A stretch of 64,000 nucleotides of DNA from Actinomadura rifamycini DSM 43936 (GCF_000425065.1 NZ_AULB01000015.1:124001-188000), one strand, 5' to 3'. Shown: positions 15,522-23,985, numbered from the stretch's first letter. The notes: a model not told the origin generated them from the sequence alone. Program-made: numbers and translations.

Positions 15522-16457
15522 GTGTCCTATGTGAACCCGCCCGATCTCGTCAGGAAGATGGTCGACGCCGGCGAGGCGAAGACCTTCCTGTCCGCGCGCG
15601 ACACGCTCATCCGCGCGTTCATGGCCGCCGCGCTCCTCACGCTCGGCGCGGCGTTCGCGGTCACGGTCACCGTGCAGACCGGGGAGCCGCTGCTCGGCGC
15701 GCTGCTGTTCCCGGCCGGGTTCTGCCTCGTGTACTTGATGGGGTACGACCTGCTGACCGGCGTGTTCACGCTCGTCCCGCTCGCCCTGCTCGACAAGCGG
15801 CGCGGGGTGACGCCGCGCGCGATGCTGCGCAACTGGGGCCTGGTGTTCGTCGGCAACCTCGGCGGTGCGCTGACCGTCGCGGTCATGATGGCGGTGATCT
15901 TCACCTACGGGTTCTCGACGCCGCCGGACGCGGTCGGGCAGCAGCTCGGGACGATCGGCGAGGGCCGGACGGTCGGGTACGCCGAGCACGGCGCGGCCGG
16001 GATGCTGACGCTGTTCATCCGCGGGGTCATGTGCAACTGGATGGTGTCCACCGGCATCGTCGCGGCGATGATGTCGACGTCCGTGCCCGGCAAGGTGATC
16101 GGCATGTGGCTGCCGATCATGATGTTCTTCTACATGGGTTTCGAGCACTCGATCGTCAACATGTTCCTGTTCCCGTCCGGCCTGATGCTCGGCGGCGACT
16201 TCTCGGTCATGGACTACATCGTGTGGAACGAGATCCCGACCATCGTCGGGAACCTCATCGGCGGCATCACGTTCGTCGGGCTCACCCTCTACGCGACCCA
16301 CGGCCGCACCGGCCGGGGCCGCCCCCGCCCGGCCGTCCCCGCCGGGCCCGCCGGCGACGAGCCCGCCGGGCCCGCCGCCGAGCCCGCCACCGCCACGCCG
16401 GCCGCCGGGAAGCCGGCCGCCGAGGAGACCGGCGTCCCCGTCAGCGTCGACGCGTAG
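15522..16457 (+). CDS. FNT (formate/nitrite transporter) family channel
   Basis: 311 residues. About 260 residues form six membrane helices with FNT hallmarks: the conserved pore His in FYMGFEHSIVNMF and internal pseudo-symmetry. A 50-residue Pro/Ala/Glu-rich cytoplasmic tail follows. FNT pentamers pass small monovalent anions such as formate, nitrite and hydrosulfide. Being next to cyanase suggests cyanate as a substrate, though nitrite or formate remain possible. GTG 15522 has a strong GAGGAG site. It carries its own terminator and, given the 190-base gap, perhaps its own promoter. Confidence 0.88.
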   Translation: MSYVNPPDLVRKMVDAGEAKTFLSARDTLIRAFMAAALLTLGAAFAVTVTVQTGEPLLGALLFPAGFCLVYLMGYDLLTGVFTLVPLALLDKRRGVTPRAMLRNWGLVFVGNLGGALTVAVMMAVIFTYGFSTPPDAVGQQLGTIGEGRTVGYAEHGAAGMLTLFIRGVMCNWMVSTGIVAAMMSTSVPGKVIGMWLPIMMFFYMGFEHSIVNMFLFPSGLMLGGDFSVMDYIVWNEIPTIVGNLIGGITFVGLTLYATHGRTGRGRPRPAVPAGPAGDEPAGPAAEPATATPAAGKPAAEETGVPVSVDA

Positions 16458-16466
16458 GACGCCCGT

Positions 16467-16514
16467 CCCGAGCCGTGCGGGCGCCCGCTCCCGGCGTCCG
16501 CACGGCTCGGCCTT
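16467..16514 (+). terminator. Terminator after the FNT gene
   Basis: Perfect 13-bp stem (16467-16479 with 16497-16509) with a 17-base loop, followed by CCTTTC. Confidence 0.88.
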
Positions 16515-16539
16515 TCCCGGCCCCGCCCGTCCCGGCGGG

Positions 16540-16902
16540 TCAGTGGTTCTCGGGAAGCCAGCCGCCGTCGAGCGTGCTCGCGGACGCGCCGTACACGCAG
16601 ACGAACGCGAACAGCAGCAGCGGCACGACCATGAGGAGCGCCGCGGCGCCCGCCGCCCACAGGCCGCGGTGCCCCGGGCGGCGCCGCGCCCGCCGGACGG
16701 ACCCGCCGGCGAGGGCCGCGGCGCCGCCCGCCAGCATCAGCACGGGCGGCACCCAGTACAGCGGGACGAGGCCCGGGTTCGTGCGGAGCGTGATGTGCTC
16801 GGGCCCGAGCATCCGCAGCATGCCGGCGAGGACCGGCGGCGGCAGCAGGACCAGGACGGCGACGGCGGCGGGGTGCACCGCCCGGCGGGTGTTCGTGTCC
16901 AT
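16540..16902 (-). CDS. Small membrane protein, unknown function
   Basis: 120 residues with three predicted membrane helices (VLVLLPPPVLAGML, YWVPPVLMLAGGAAALA, ALLMVVPLLLFAFVCVYGAS). Starts at ATG 16902. It lies between the FNT gene (convergent) and the MMPL exporter (same strand, 70 bases away). No family was recognised. Confidence 0.65.
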   Translation of the reverse strand: MDTNTRRAVHPAAVAVLVLLPPPVLAGMLRMLGPEHITLRTNPGLVPLYWVPPVLMLAGGAAALAGGSVRRARRRPGHRGLWAAGAAALLMVVPLLLFAFVCVYGASASTLDGGWLPENH

Positions 16903-16972
16903 GCCTCCACCCAACCGGTGCGGACGGCCGCGGCGGATCCGTTCGGGTACTCAGGCCGCCGCGCGCGGCTAC

Positions 16973-19183
16973 TCACCCCCGCGCCTCCTCGGCGACCGGC
17001 ACGGGCACCGGCGCGGGCGCGGGGGACGGCGCCTCGGTCAGCCCGACGCGGCGGTGCAGGCGGCGGAGCGGGCCCGGGGCCCACCAGTTGGCGCGGCCCG
17101 CGAGCCGCATGAACGCGGGGAGCAGCACGCCGCGGATGAGGGTGGCGTCGACGAGGACGGCGAGGGCCATCCCGATGCCGAGCTGCTGCAGGAAGACGAC
17201 GTCGCCGGTGGCGTAGGTCGCGAACGAGACGGCGAGGATCAGCGCGGCGGCCGTGACGAGGGGGCCGCTGCGCGCGATGCCGAGCGGGACCGAGGCCGCG
17301 GCGTCGCCCGTCCGGTCGTACTCCTCCTTGATGCGCGAGAGGAGGAACACCTCGTAGTCCATGGAGAGCCCGTAGGCGATGCAGAACATCAGGATCGGGA
17401 TGCTCGGTTCGATGGAGCCGGTCGGGGTGAAGCCGAGGAGGCCGGACAGGTTGCCCTCCTGGAAGACCCAGACGAGCGCGCCGAACATGACGGACAGGCT
17501 CAGCAGGTTCAGCACGGTCGCCTTGAGCGGGGCGAGGACGCTGCCGGTCATCAGGAACAGGACGACGACGGTGACGGCGACGATCAGTCCCGCGACGACC
17601 GGGAGCCGGGCGGTGACGGCGTCGCGGTAGTCGGCGAGTTCGGCCGGGTAGCCGCCGACGAGGGCGGGGCCCGGGGCGGGCACGGCGCGGACGTCCTCGA
17701 CGAGCCCGACGGCGTCGGCTCCGAGCCGCTCGGACGACGGGACGGCGACGACGCGGACGCCGCCGCCGGACGCGTACCCGGCCCCGGCGGGCGCCGGGAC
17801 GGGGGCGCCGTCCGCGAACGACCCGGCGGGCGAGTCGACCCGGACGATCCCGTCGACCCGCGACAGTTCGGCCGCGTAGGGGCCCGCGCCCGCGGCATCC
17901 CGCAGGACGATCTGCAGGGCGTCGGCCTCCTCGACGGGGAACGAGGCGCGGATCTCGTCGTACATCTGCCGGACGGGCGCCGCGGTGTTCAGCACGCGGT
18001 CGTCCGGGAGTCCGAACCGGACGCCGAGGAACGGGGCGCCGAGCAGCAGGACGAGCGCGAGCGCGGTGCCGCCGAGGACGAGCGGGCGGCGCATGACGGC
18101 GGCCGCGAAGCCGTGCCAGCGGGCGGCGGTGCGGGGGGCCGGGGCGCGGCGGGCGACGCGGCGGCCGAGCAGGGTGAGGGCGGCGGGGAGCAGGACGGTC
18201 GCGCCGACGACGGCCGCGGCGACGACGGCGACGCCCGCGTAGGCGAACGACGCGAGGAACGGGAACGGGAAGACGAGCAGGACGGCGAGGGCCGCGGCGA
18301 CCGTGGCGCCGCTGAACAGGACCGTCCGTCCGGCGCCCCGGACGGTCGCGACGACCGCCTCCCGCACGTCGTCGCCGCCTCCGTCGCGGGCGGCGAGTTC
18401 CTCCCGGAAGCGGAAGATCATGAACAGCCCGTAGTCGACGCCGAGGCCGATGCCCATGACGAGGGCGATGTTGGACGCGAACGTGGAGATCTCGGTGAAG
18501 GCGAGCGGGATCCGCAGCAGGGCGAGGGAGCCGAGGACGGCGAACAGGCCGGTGGCGAGGGTGACGAGCGCGGCGGCGAACCGCCGGTAGACGAGCCAGA
18601 GGAGCAGCAGCGTCAGCGGCAGGATGATCAGTTCGGCGCGGACGAAGTCGGCGCGGGCCTGCTCCATGACCGTGCGGAACACCTCGTCGCCGCCGCCGAC
18701 GGTCACCGCGACGGCCGCGTCCGTGCGGGTGAGGTCGGCCGCGAGGTCGGGCAGGACGCCCGTCCGGACGTGGTCGGCGTCGCCCGGCACCCACGCGAGG
18801 ACGAGCGCGTGCCGCGCGTCCTCGCTGCGGAGCGTCTCGGTGCCGCCGCGGCTCCAGTAGGACCAGGCGTCGCCGACGCCGTCGCGGGCGGCGAGCTCGG
18901 CGGTCAGCGCCCGTCCGGCGGCCGCGGCGGCGGGGTCGTCGACGGTGCCGGTGCGGGCCGTGACGAGGAGCGCGACGTTGGGGCTGCCGGTGCCGTGGTC
19001 GCGGGCGAGGGCGTCGCGGGCGCGCATCGACTCGGAGCCGGGCGCCTCGAAGCGGTTGAGCGACAGGGCGCCGATCGTGCCGGCGCCGACGATGCCGACG
19101 AGGACGAGCGCGACGGCGCCGAGCGCGCTGATCAGCCGGGGCCTTCGGGTGACGAACCGGCCGAGGCCGTGCGGTGTGGACAC
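16973..19183 (-). CDS. MMPL-family RND transporter
   Basis: 736 residues. Two halves each hold one membrane helix, a large external domain and a bundle of helices: N-terminal helix ISALGAVALVLVGIVGAGTIGALSL, first bundle with MGIGLGVDYGLFMIFRFREEL, second bundle with IAYGLSMDYEVFLLSRIKEEY. The Gly-x-x-x-Asp-Tyr proton-relay motifs (VDYGL, MDYEV) are those of MmpL proteins, which export lipids or drugs with proton motive force. GTG 19183 follows a GGGGGAG site. It is divergent from a TetR gene, and two operator palindromes fill the gap, so it is probably induced by its substrate. Confidence 0.93.
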   Translation of the reverse strand: MSTPHGLGRFVTRRPRLISALGAVALVLVGIVGAGTIGALSLNRFEAPGSESMRARDALARDHGTGSPNVALLVTARTGTVDDPAAAAAGRALTAELAARDGVGDAWSYWSRGGTETLRSEDARHALVLAWVPGDADHVRTGVLPDLAADLTRTDAAVAVTVGGGDEVFRTVMEQARADFVRAELIILPLTLLLLWLVYRRFAAALVTLATGLFAVLGSLALLRIPLAFTEISTFASNIALVMGIGLGVDYGLFMIFRFREELAARDGGGDDVREAVVATVRGAGRTVLFSGATVAAALAVLLVFPFPFLASFAYAGVAVVAAAVVGATVLLPAALTLLGRRVARRAPAPRTAARWHGFAAAVMRRPLVLGGTALALVLLLGAPFLGVRFGLPDDRVLNTAAPVRQMYDEIRASFPVEEADALQIVLRDAAGAGPYAAELSRVDGIVRVDSPAGSFADGAPVPAPAGAGYASGGGVRVVAVPSSERLGADAVGLVEDVRAVPAPGPALVGGYPAELADYRDAVTARLPVVAGLIVAVTVVVLFLMTGSVLAPLKATVLNLLSLSVMFGALVWVFQEGNLSGLLGFTPTGSIEPSIPILMFCIAYGLSMDYEVFLLSRIKEEYDRTGDAAASVPLGIARSGPLVTAAALILAVSFATYATGDVVFLQQLGIGMALAVLVDATLIRGVLLPAFMRLAGRANWWAPGPLRRLHRRVGLTEAPSPAPAPVPVPVAEEARG

Positions 19184-19221
19184 GTGCTCCCCCAGGGGCG
19201 ACGATGATCACGGCGGTCATA

Positions 19222-19239
19222 TACGAGCAGATACTCGTA
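19222..19239. promoter_or_regulatory. TetR operator O1 (TACGAG-N6-CTCGTA)
   Basis: Perfect six-base arms around a six-base spacer, on the MMPL side of the divergent promoter. Confidence 0.85.
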
Positions 19240-19252
19240 ATTACCGCCGGAT

Positions 19253-19274
19253 AATACGAGCGGATGCTCGTATT
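19253..19274. promoter_or_regulatory. TetR operator O2 (AATACGAG-N6-CTCGTATT)
   Basis: Perfect eight-base arms around a six-base spacer, same core as O1. Centres are 33 bases apart, about three helical turns, so dimers would lie on one face of the DNA. Confidence 0.88.
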
Positions 19275-19318
19275 TGCAATACTCGACGGGTCGCAGGCGG
19301 TACGGCGGGAGGACGGCG

Positions 19319-19981
19319 ATGGACGGGGACGGCGGGTCCGGGGCGGGCGCGCGGCCGGTGCGGCGGCAGGCGCGCGGGGAGCGCCGCATCGCGCAGATCC
19401 TGGACGCGGCCGCCGGGGTGCTCGCCGAGTCCGGCTACGAGGCCGCGACGACGAACCGGATCGCGGCGGCGGCGGGCATCTCGCCCGGCTCGCTCTACCA
19501 GTTCTTCCCGAACAAGGAGGCGATCGCGAGGGCCCTCGCCGACCGGTTCGCGGCGGGGATGGGCGGCGCCCACCGCAGCGCGTTCGAGGCCGCCGACCCG
19601 GCCGCGGTGCCGCTCGCGGAGCTGATCGACGGGATCGTCGACCCGCTGATGGCCTTCAACCTCGCCAACCCGGGCTTCAAGGCGCTGTTCGCGCGCCCCG
19701 ACATGCCGGCCGAGCTCTCCGCCGCCACGCGTCCGATCCAGGACGCGGTGCTCGGACGCGTCGCCGGCATCCTCGCCGCGCGCGCCCCGGGCCTCCCGGA
19801 GGACGACCGGACGCGCGGCGCCCGCGTCCTGATCCAGGTGTTCAAGGCGCTCGTCCCCCTGGTGGCGGAGGCCGCGTCGCAGGACGAGCGGGACGCGCTG
19901 ATGGCCGAGCTGAAGCACGTCCTCGCCGGGTACATGACCGCCCTCGAAGCCCGCGGCGCCGCCCGGACCGGCGGCGCCTGA
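19319..19981 (+). CDS. TetR-family regulator of the MMPL exporter
   Basis: 220 residues. N-terminal HTH: RRIAQILDAAAGVLAESGYEAATTNRIAAAAGISPGSLYQFFPNKEA (recognition region ISPGSLYQFF). The C-terminal domain has a TetR_C-like helical bundle ending in VFKALVPLVAEAAS. ATG 19319 has a GGGAGGA site six bases upstream; the in-frame TTG 19274 would start inside operator O2 and was rejected. It almost surely represses both itself and the MMPL gene via O1 and O2. Confidence 0.93.
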   Translation: MDGDGGSGAGARPVRRQARGERRIAQILDAAAGVLAESGYEAATTNRIAAAAGISPGSLYQFFPNKEAIARALADRFAAGMGGAHRSAFEAADPAAVPLAELIDGIVDPLMAFNLANPGFKALFARPDMPAELSAATRPIQDAVLGRVAGILAARAPGLPEDDRTRGARVLIQVFKALVPLVAEAASQDERDALMAELKHVLAGYMTALEARGAARTGGA

Positions 19982-20013
19982 CGGCCGCCGTCAGGCCCGG
20001 CCGCGGGGATCCC

Positions 20014-20898
20014 CTACCGGCCCGGGAAGCCCCCGGCACGCCCGAGGAGCGCGGGCACGGGCTCGCCGAGCAGCCCGCCCAGCCAGGCCCCGGTCGCCGC
20101 GACCCGCTCCATGTCGATCCCGGTCTCGACGCCGCCGCGGTGCAGCGCGTACAGCAGGTCCTCGGTGGCGATGTTGCCGGTGGCGGCGGGCGCGAACGGG
20201 CAGCCGCCGAACCCGCCCGCCGACGCGTCCAGCGTCGTCACGCCCTCGTCGACCGCCGCCAGCGCGTTCGCGTACCCGGTGTTGCGCGTGTTGTGGAAGT
20301 GGAACCGCAAGGGGATCCCCGGGGCGGCCTCGCGCACGCGCCGCGCCAGGTCGCGGACCTGCGCCGGAACGCCCACCCCGACGGTGTCGGCGAGGGCGAT
20401 CTCGGACGCCGCGTGCGCCCGGCGCGCGAGCTCCGCGACCCGCTCGGGCGGCGTCTCGCCCTCGAACGGGCAGCCGAACGCCACCGCGATCGTCAGGGTC
20501 GCGGGCACCCCCGCCTCCGCCGCCGCGGCGGCGATGCCGTCCCACGCGTCCATCATCTCGGCGACGGTCGCGCCCTGGTTGCGGACGCAGAACGCGTCGG
20601 ACGCCGGGACGGCCACGTTCACCTCGTCGACCCCCGCGGCCAGCGCCCGGTCGAGCCCCCGCCGGTTCAGGACGAGCCCGCTGTAGCGCACGTCCCCCCG
20701 GGGCACCCCCGCCATGACCTCCTCGGCGCCCGCCATCTGCGGGACGCGCTTCGGGTGCACGAACGAGACGGCCTCGATCCGGCGCGTCCCGGCCTCCGCG
20801 CAGCGCGCGATGAAGGCGATCCGGTCGTCCGGGGTGAGCACGCGGGCCTCGTTCTGGAGACCGTCCCGCGGGCCGACCTCCACCACCGTTGTATGCAA
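20014..20898 (-). CDS. Hydroxymethylglutaryl-CoA lyase family enzyme
   Basis: 294 residues, TIM-barrel of the HMGL-like group. Motifs: VEVGPRDGLQNE near the N-terminus, SFVHPKRVPQMAGA, the metal-binding HFHNTRNTGYAN, and the mobile-loop GGFGGCPFAPAATGN with its catalytic Cys. Such enzymes split HMG-CoA to acetyl-CoA and acetoacetate, or related 3-hydroxy-acyl-CoAs. TTG 20898 is the best start (GGAGG four bases upstream) and lies inside an operator-like TTGTATGCAA. The divergent GntR regulator and CoA-transferase suggest a pathway: activate a dicarboxylic acid to its CoA ester, then cleave it. Confidence 0.92.
   Translation of the reverse strand: MHTTVVEVGPRDGLQNEARVLTPDDRIAFIARCAEAGTRRIEAVSFVHPKRVPQMAGAEEVMAGVPRGDVRYSGLVLNRRGLDRALAAGVDEVNVAVPASDAFCVRNQGATVAEMMDAWDGIAAAAAEAGVPATLTIAVAFGCPFEGETPPERVAELARRAHAASEIALADTVGVGVPAQVRDLARRVREAAPGIPLRFHFHNTRNTGYANALAAVDEGVTTLDASAGGFGGCPFAPAATGNIATEDLLYALHRGGVETGIDMERVAATGAWLGGLLGEPVPALLGRAGGFPGR
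20889..20898. promoter_or_regulatory. GntR-type operator over the lyase start (TTGTATGCAA)
   Basis: Imperfect copy of the perfect site at 20940-20951 (one mismatched pair), overlapping the lyase start codon. Confidence 0.65.
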
Positions 20899-20939
20899 TG
20901 TGCCTCCAGACTTGCCACCTTCGCGTCGAATGTGACTAT

Positions 20940-20951
20940 ATTGCATGCAAT
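20940..20951. promoter_or_regulatory. GntR-type operator ATTGCATGCAAT
   Basis: Perfect 12-bp palindrome, 12 bases ahead of ATG 20964 of the GntR gene. The two site centres are 52 bases apart, close to five turns. Confidence 0.8.
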
Positions 20952-20963
20952 CGAGGAGGTGCC

Positions 20964-21614
20964 ATGGCGCGTGCGGCGGACGTCGCGTACGACGCGGTGC
21001 GGCGGATGATCCTGTCCGGGGACGCCGCCGCCGGATCGCGGCTCGGCGAGTCGGAACTCGCCGAGACCCTCGGGCTGTCCCGCACCCCGGTGCGCGAGGC
21101 CCTGCAGCGGCTCGGCTCGGACGGCCTGGTGGAGGTGCTGCCGCACCGCGGCGCCCGCGTCGTCGCATGGACCCGCGAGGACCTCGCGGAGATCTTCGAG
21201 CTCCGCGCGCTCCTCGAGCCCTACGCCGCCGCCCGCGCCGCGCGCATCGGCCGGGACGCGGCCGTCCTCGCCGACCTGGCCGCGCTCTGCGACGCCATGG
21301 AGGCCGCCGCGGCCGACCGCGACCTCGGCGCGCTCGCCCGCCTGAACTCCGGCTTCCACGCCGCGGTGATCGACGCGTCGCGGAACCGGCGGCTGCCCGG
21401 GATGCTCGCGTCCGTCGTGCACGCCCCGCTGATCGTCGGCACGTTCCGCCGCTACGACGCCGCCGAACTGGACCGCTCCATGAACCACCACCGGGAGATC
21501 GTCGCCGCCATCGCCGCGGGCGACCCCGACTGGGCCGAAGCGGTGATGCGCGCCCACATCCGCGCCGCCGCCGCCAACCTGAACCGGAAGGACGACGATG
21601 AACGCACTCGGTGA
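20964..21614 (+). CDS. GntR/FadR-family regulator (FCD type)
   Basis: 216 residues. Winged HTH with the GntR signature ESELAETLGLSRTPVREALQRLGSDGLVEVLPHRGARV, then an all-helical FCD domain with metal ligands in LRALLEPYAA, LNSGFHAAVI and MNHHREIVAAI. FCD regulators sense small organic acids. ATG 20964 has an ideal GAGGAGGT site. It overlaps the CoA-transferase start by 17 bases and is divergent from the HMG-CoA-lyase gene, so it probably represses both until the acid substrate arrives. Confidence 0.93.
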   Translation: MARAADVAYDAVRRMILSGDAAAGSRLGESELAETLGLSRTPVREALQRLGSDGLVEVLPHRGARVVAWTREDLAEIFELRALLEPYAAARAARIGRDAAVLADLAALCDAMEAAAADRDLGALARLNSGFHAAVIDASRNRRLPGMLASVVHAPLIVGTFRRYDAAELDRSMNHHREIVAAIAAGDPDWAEAVMRAHIRAAAANLNRKDDDERTR

Positions 21615-22785
21615 CCTGCGGGTCGTGGAGATGGGCCAGCTCCTCGCCGGCCCGTTCTGCGGGCAGCTCCTCGGCGACTTCGGCGCCGAGGTCATCAAGA
21701 TCGAACCGCCGGGCGCCGGGGACCCGATGCGCGAGTGGGGCCGCGAGAAGCCGCACGGCAAGTCCCTCTGGTGGCCGATCCTCGCGCGCAACAAGAAGTC
21801 GGTCACGCTGAACCTGCGCACGTCCGAGGGCCAGGCCCTCGCCCGCCGCGTCATCGCGCAAGCCGATGTCCTCGTGGAGAACTTCCGCCCCGGCACCCTC
21901 GAACGCTGGGGCCTCTCCCCGGACGAGCTCCGCGCCGAGAACCCCCGCCTCATCGTCACCCGCGTCACCGGCTACGGCCAGGACGGCCCCTACGCCCCCC
22001 GTGCCGGGTTCGGCTCCATCGGCGAGGCGATGGGCGGCATCCGCTACGTCACCGGCGACCCCGACAAGCCCCCGTCCCGGGCCGGCATCTCCCTCGGCGA
22101 CGAACTCGCCGGGACGTTCGCCGCGCTCGGCACCCTCGTCGCCCTGCACGCCCGGCACCGCACCGGCCGCGGCCAGATCGTCGACTCCGCCCTCTACGAG
22201 GCCGTCCTCGCGATGATGGAGTCCCTCGTCCCCGAATGGGACATCGCGGGCTACCAGCGCGAACGCACCGGCTCCGTCCTCCCGAACGTCGCCCCCAGCA
22301 ACGTCTACCCGACCAAGGACGGCCCCGTCCTCATCGCCGCCAACCGGGACACGATCTGGCGCCGGCTGGCCGCGCTGATGGGACGTCCCGAACTCGCCGA
22401 CGACGAGCGGTTCGCCACCCACGGCGCCCGCGGCGCGAACGCCGACGAACTCGACGGCCTCATCGGCGACTGGACGTCCGCCCGGGACTCGGCCGAACTC
22501 CTCGACCTCCTGCACGAGAACGGCATCCCCGCGGGCCTCACCTACCGCGCGAAGGACATGCTCGCCGACCCGCACTACCGCGCCCGCGAGGCGATCATCC
22601 GGATGGCGCACCCCGAGTTCGGCGAGTTCCCGATGCAGAACGTCTTCCCGAAGCTCTCCGACACCCCCGGCGAGGTCCGCGCCCTCGGCCCGTCCCTGGG
22701 CGAGCACAACCCCGAGGTCTACGGCGCCCTCCTCGGCCTCACCCCCGCCGACCTCGAAGCCCTGACGGCGGCCGGCACGATCTGA
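21598..22785 (+). CDS. CaiB/BaiF-type (class III) CoA-transferase
   Basis: 395 residues. Family features: VVEMGQLLAGPFCGQLLGDFGAEVIKIEPPGAGDPMR, NKKSVTLNLRTSEG, ADVLVENFRPGTLERWG, and the region near the catalytic Asp (AGISLGDELAGTFAA). Class III transferases move CoA between acids as interlocking dimers. The start overlaps the GntR gene and has a GGAAGGA site. Together with the divergent lyase this could run a route such as 3-hydroxy-3-methylglutarate or a related branched dicarboxylate to acetyl-CoA plus a keto acid. Confidence 0.93.
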   Translation: MNALGDLRVVEMGQLLAGPFCGQLLGDFGAEVIKIEPPGAGDPMREWGREKPHGKSLWWPILARNKKSVTLNLRTSEGQALARRVIAQADVLVENFRPGTLERWGLSPDELRAENPRLIVTRVTGYGQDGPYAPRAGFGSIGEAMGGIRYVTGDPDKPPSRAGISLGDELAGTFAALGTLVALHARHRTGRGQIVDSALYEAVLAMMESLVPEWDIAGYQRERTGSVLPNVAPSNVYPTKDGPVLIAANRDTIWRRLAALMGRPELADDERFATHGARGANADELDGLIGDWTSARDSAELLDLLHENGIPAGLTYRAKDMLADPHYRAREAIIRMAHPEFGEFPMQNVFPKLSDTPGEVRALGPSLGEHNPEVYGALLGLTPADLEALTAAGTI

Positions 22786-22817
22786 CCCCGACCCCGCGGC
22801 CTTCCGGCAGACGCGGA

Positions 22818-22841
22818 GCGCCGCCCCGGCCGGGGCGGCGC
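22818..22841. terminator. Perfect 24-bp GC palindrome after the CoA-transferase
   Basis: Two adjoining 12-base arms without a gap; four or so central bases must open to form a loop. It is 32 bases past the stop and may terminate transcription, but it also overlaps the kinase-like remnant on the other strand. Confidence 0.5.
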
Positions 22842-22845
22842 GCTC

Positions 22846-22929
22846 GCCGCGCAGCTCCTCGGGCGGCATGAGGCCGGGGGTGCCGACGACCATCCCGGTC
22901 CGGGTGAGGCCCCCGCCGCCGCTGGCCAT
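22846..22929 (-). pseudogene. Fragment resembling a Ser/Thr protein kinase activation segment
   Basis: The minus strand reads TRTGMVVGTPGLMPPEEL, close to the activation segment and APE motif of bacterial PknB-type kinases (TGxVxGTPxYMxPEQL). No other kinase motifs (glycine loop, HRD, DFG) are seen on either side, so this is at most a relic. It fills part of the 190-base gap between the CoA-transferase and the DUF418 gene. Confidence 0.4.
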
Positions 22930-22977
22930 GGCCGGGAGGCTGCGCCATGGTGGGCGGAGGACGACACCGGGAGGGGC

Positions 22978-23985
22978 ATGGCGCCGCGATCATCCCCCGG
23001 AGCACCGCCCGGGCCGCGCCCGCGCGTCGCCGAGGTCGACGTCCTCCGCGGGTTCGCCCTGTCCGGCGTCGTGATCGTGAACACCGTGCAGCTCACCGGG
23101 GTGCCCGTCCCGGATCCGGGCGATGGTCGCGGGCCCGGCTACTGGGCGTACGAGACGCTGCTCCACCAGCGGTTCTTCCCGATCTTCTCGCTGCTGTTCG
23201 GCGTGAGCTTCGGCCTGTTCCTGGACGCGGTCCGGGACCGGACGCCGCACCCGCGGGTGCTGATGCTCGCGCGGCTGGGCTTCCTGATCCCCATCGGCGC
23301 GCTCCACCGGATGCTGCACCCCCGCGAGGTGCTGCTGACGTACGCGGTGGTCGGGATCGCCGTCCTGCTGCCCGCGTCGTTCCTCCCCGGGTGGCGGACG
23401 CTCCTGGCGCTGGGCCTCGCCGCCGCGGGCGCGGCGGCGTCGACGGCGGGCGGCAGCGCGCTCGTCCCCGGGTTGTTCCTCGTGGGGTACGCGGTCCACA
23501 GGTACGGCGTCGGGCGGATCCTGGACGCGCCGGCGGCCCGGGTGTCGGCGTTCCTCCTGTGCTGCGCCGTCCTCGCCGCCGGGCTGAACGCCTGGCAGGT
23601 CGCGGCGGCGGCCGGTCCGAGTTCCGCACCCGCGACCTGGGCGGGTCTGGCCACCGCCGCGGTCTACATTGCGGCGGTCGTGCGGCTGTCGCGCACGCGG
23701 GCGGCACGGCTCCTGGGCGGGCTCGTCCCGCCGGGGAGGGCGGCGCTGACCGTCTACGTCGGCGCGACGGTCGCGATCGTCGCGGCCGACCGCGCCGTCC
23801 GTCCGGCCGCGCCTCCCGACCTTCCGGTCGCCGTCGCCGCGGGCGCGTCCGTCTTCTGCCTCGGGCTCGCCTTCAGCCGCCTGTGGCTCCGCCGCGCCCG
23901 CCACGGGCCGCTGGAATGGGTGTGGCGGCGCCTCACCTGGTGGGGGCCGGTTCCGCCGGGCGCCGACCGCGCCGACACGGGGTGA
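22978..23985 (+). CDS. DUF418-like multi-pass membrane protein
   Basis: 335 residues. N-terminal VDVLRGFALSGVVIVN is the conserved start of DUF418/acyltransferase-3-related proteins; QRFFPIFSLLFGVSFGLFL follows. Roughly eight hydrophobic stretches and a final GPLEWVWRRLTWW, the typical DUF418 C-terminal motif. Function in this family is unknown; some members sit next to stress or transport genes. ATG 22978 has GGGAGGGG just upstream. No link to its neighbours was seen. Confidence 0.82.
   Translation: MAPRSSPGAPPGPRPRVAEVDVLRGFALSGVVIVNTVQLTGVPVPDPGDGRGPGYWAYETLLHQRFFPIFSLLFGVSFGLFLDAVRDRTPHPRVLMLARLGFLIPIGALHRMLHPREVLLTYAVVGIAVLLPASFLPGWRTLLALGLAAAGAAASTAGGSALVPGLFLVGYAVHRYGVGRILDAPAARVSAFLLCCAVLAAGLNAWQVAAAAGPSSAPATWAGLATAAVYIAAVVRLSRTRAARLLGGLVPPGRAALTVYVGATVAIVAADRAVRPAAPPDLPVAVAAGASVFCLGLAFSRLWLRRARHGPLEWVWRRLTWWGPVPPGADRADTG

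Noticed and set aside
15476..19207. Plus-strand frame of about 1240 codons
   Set aside because: Antisense to the MMPL gene and out of frame with FNT; no recognisable domain.
19274..19276. TTG start for the TetR gene next to the MMPL exporter
   Set aside because: Lies at the edge of operator O2 and lacks a ribosome site; ATG 19319 has both site and normal N-terminus.
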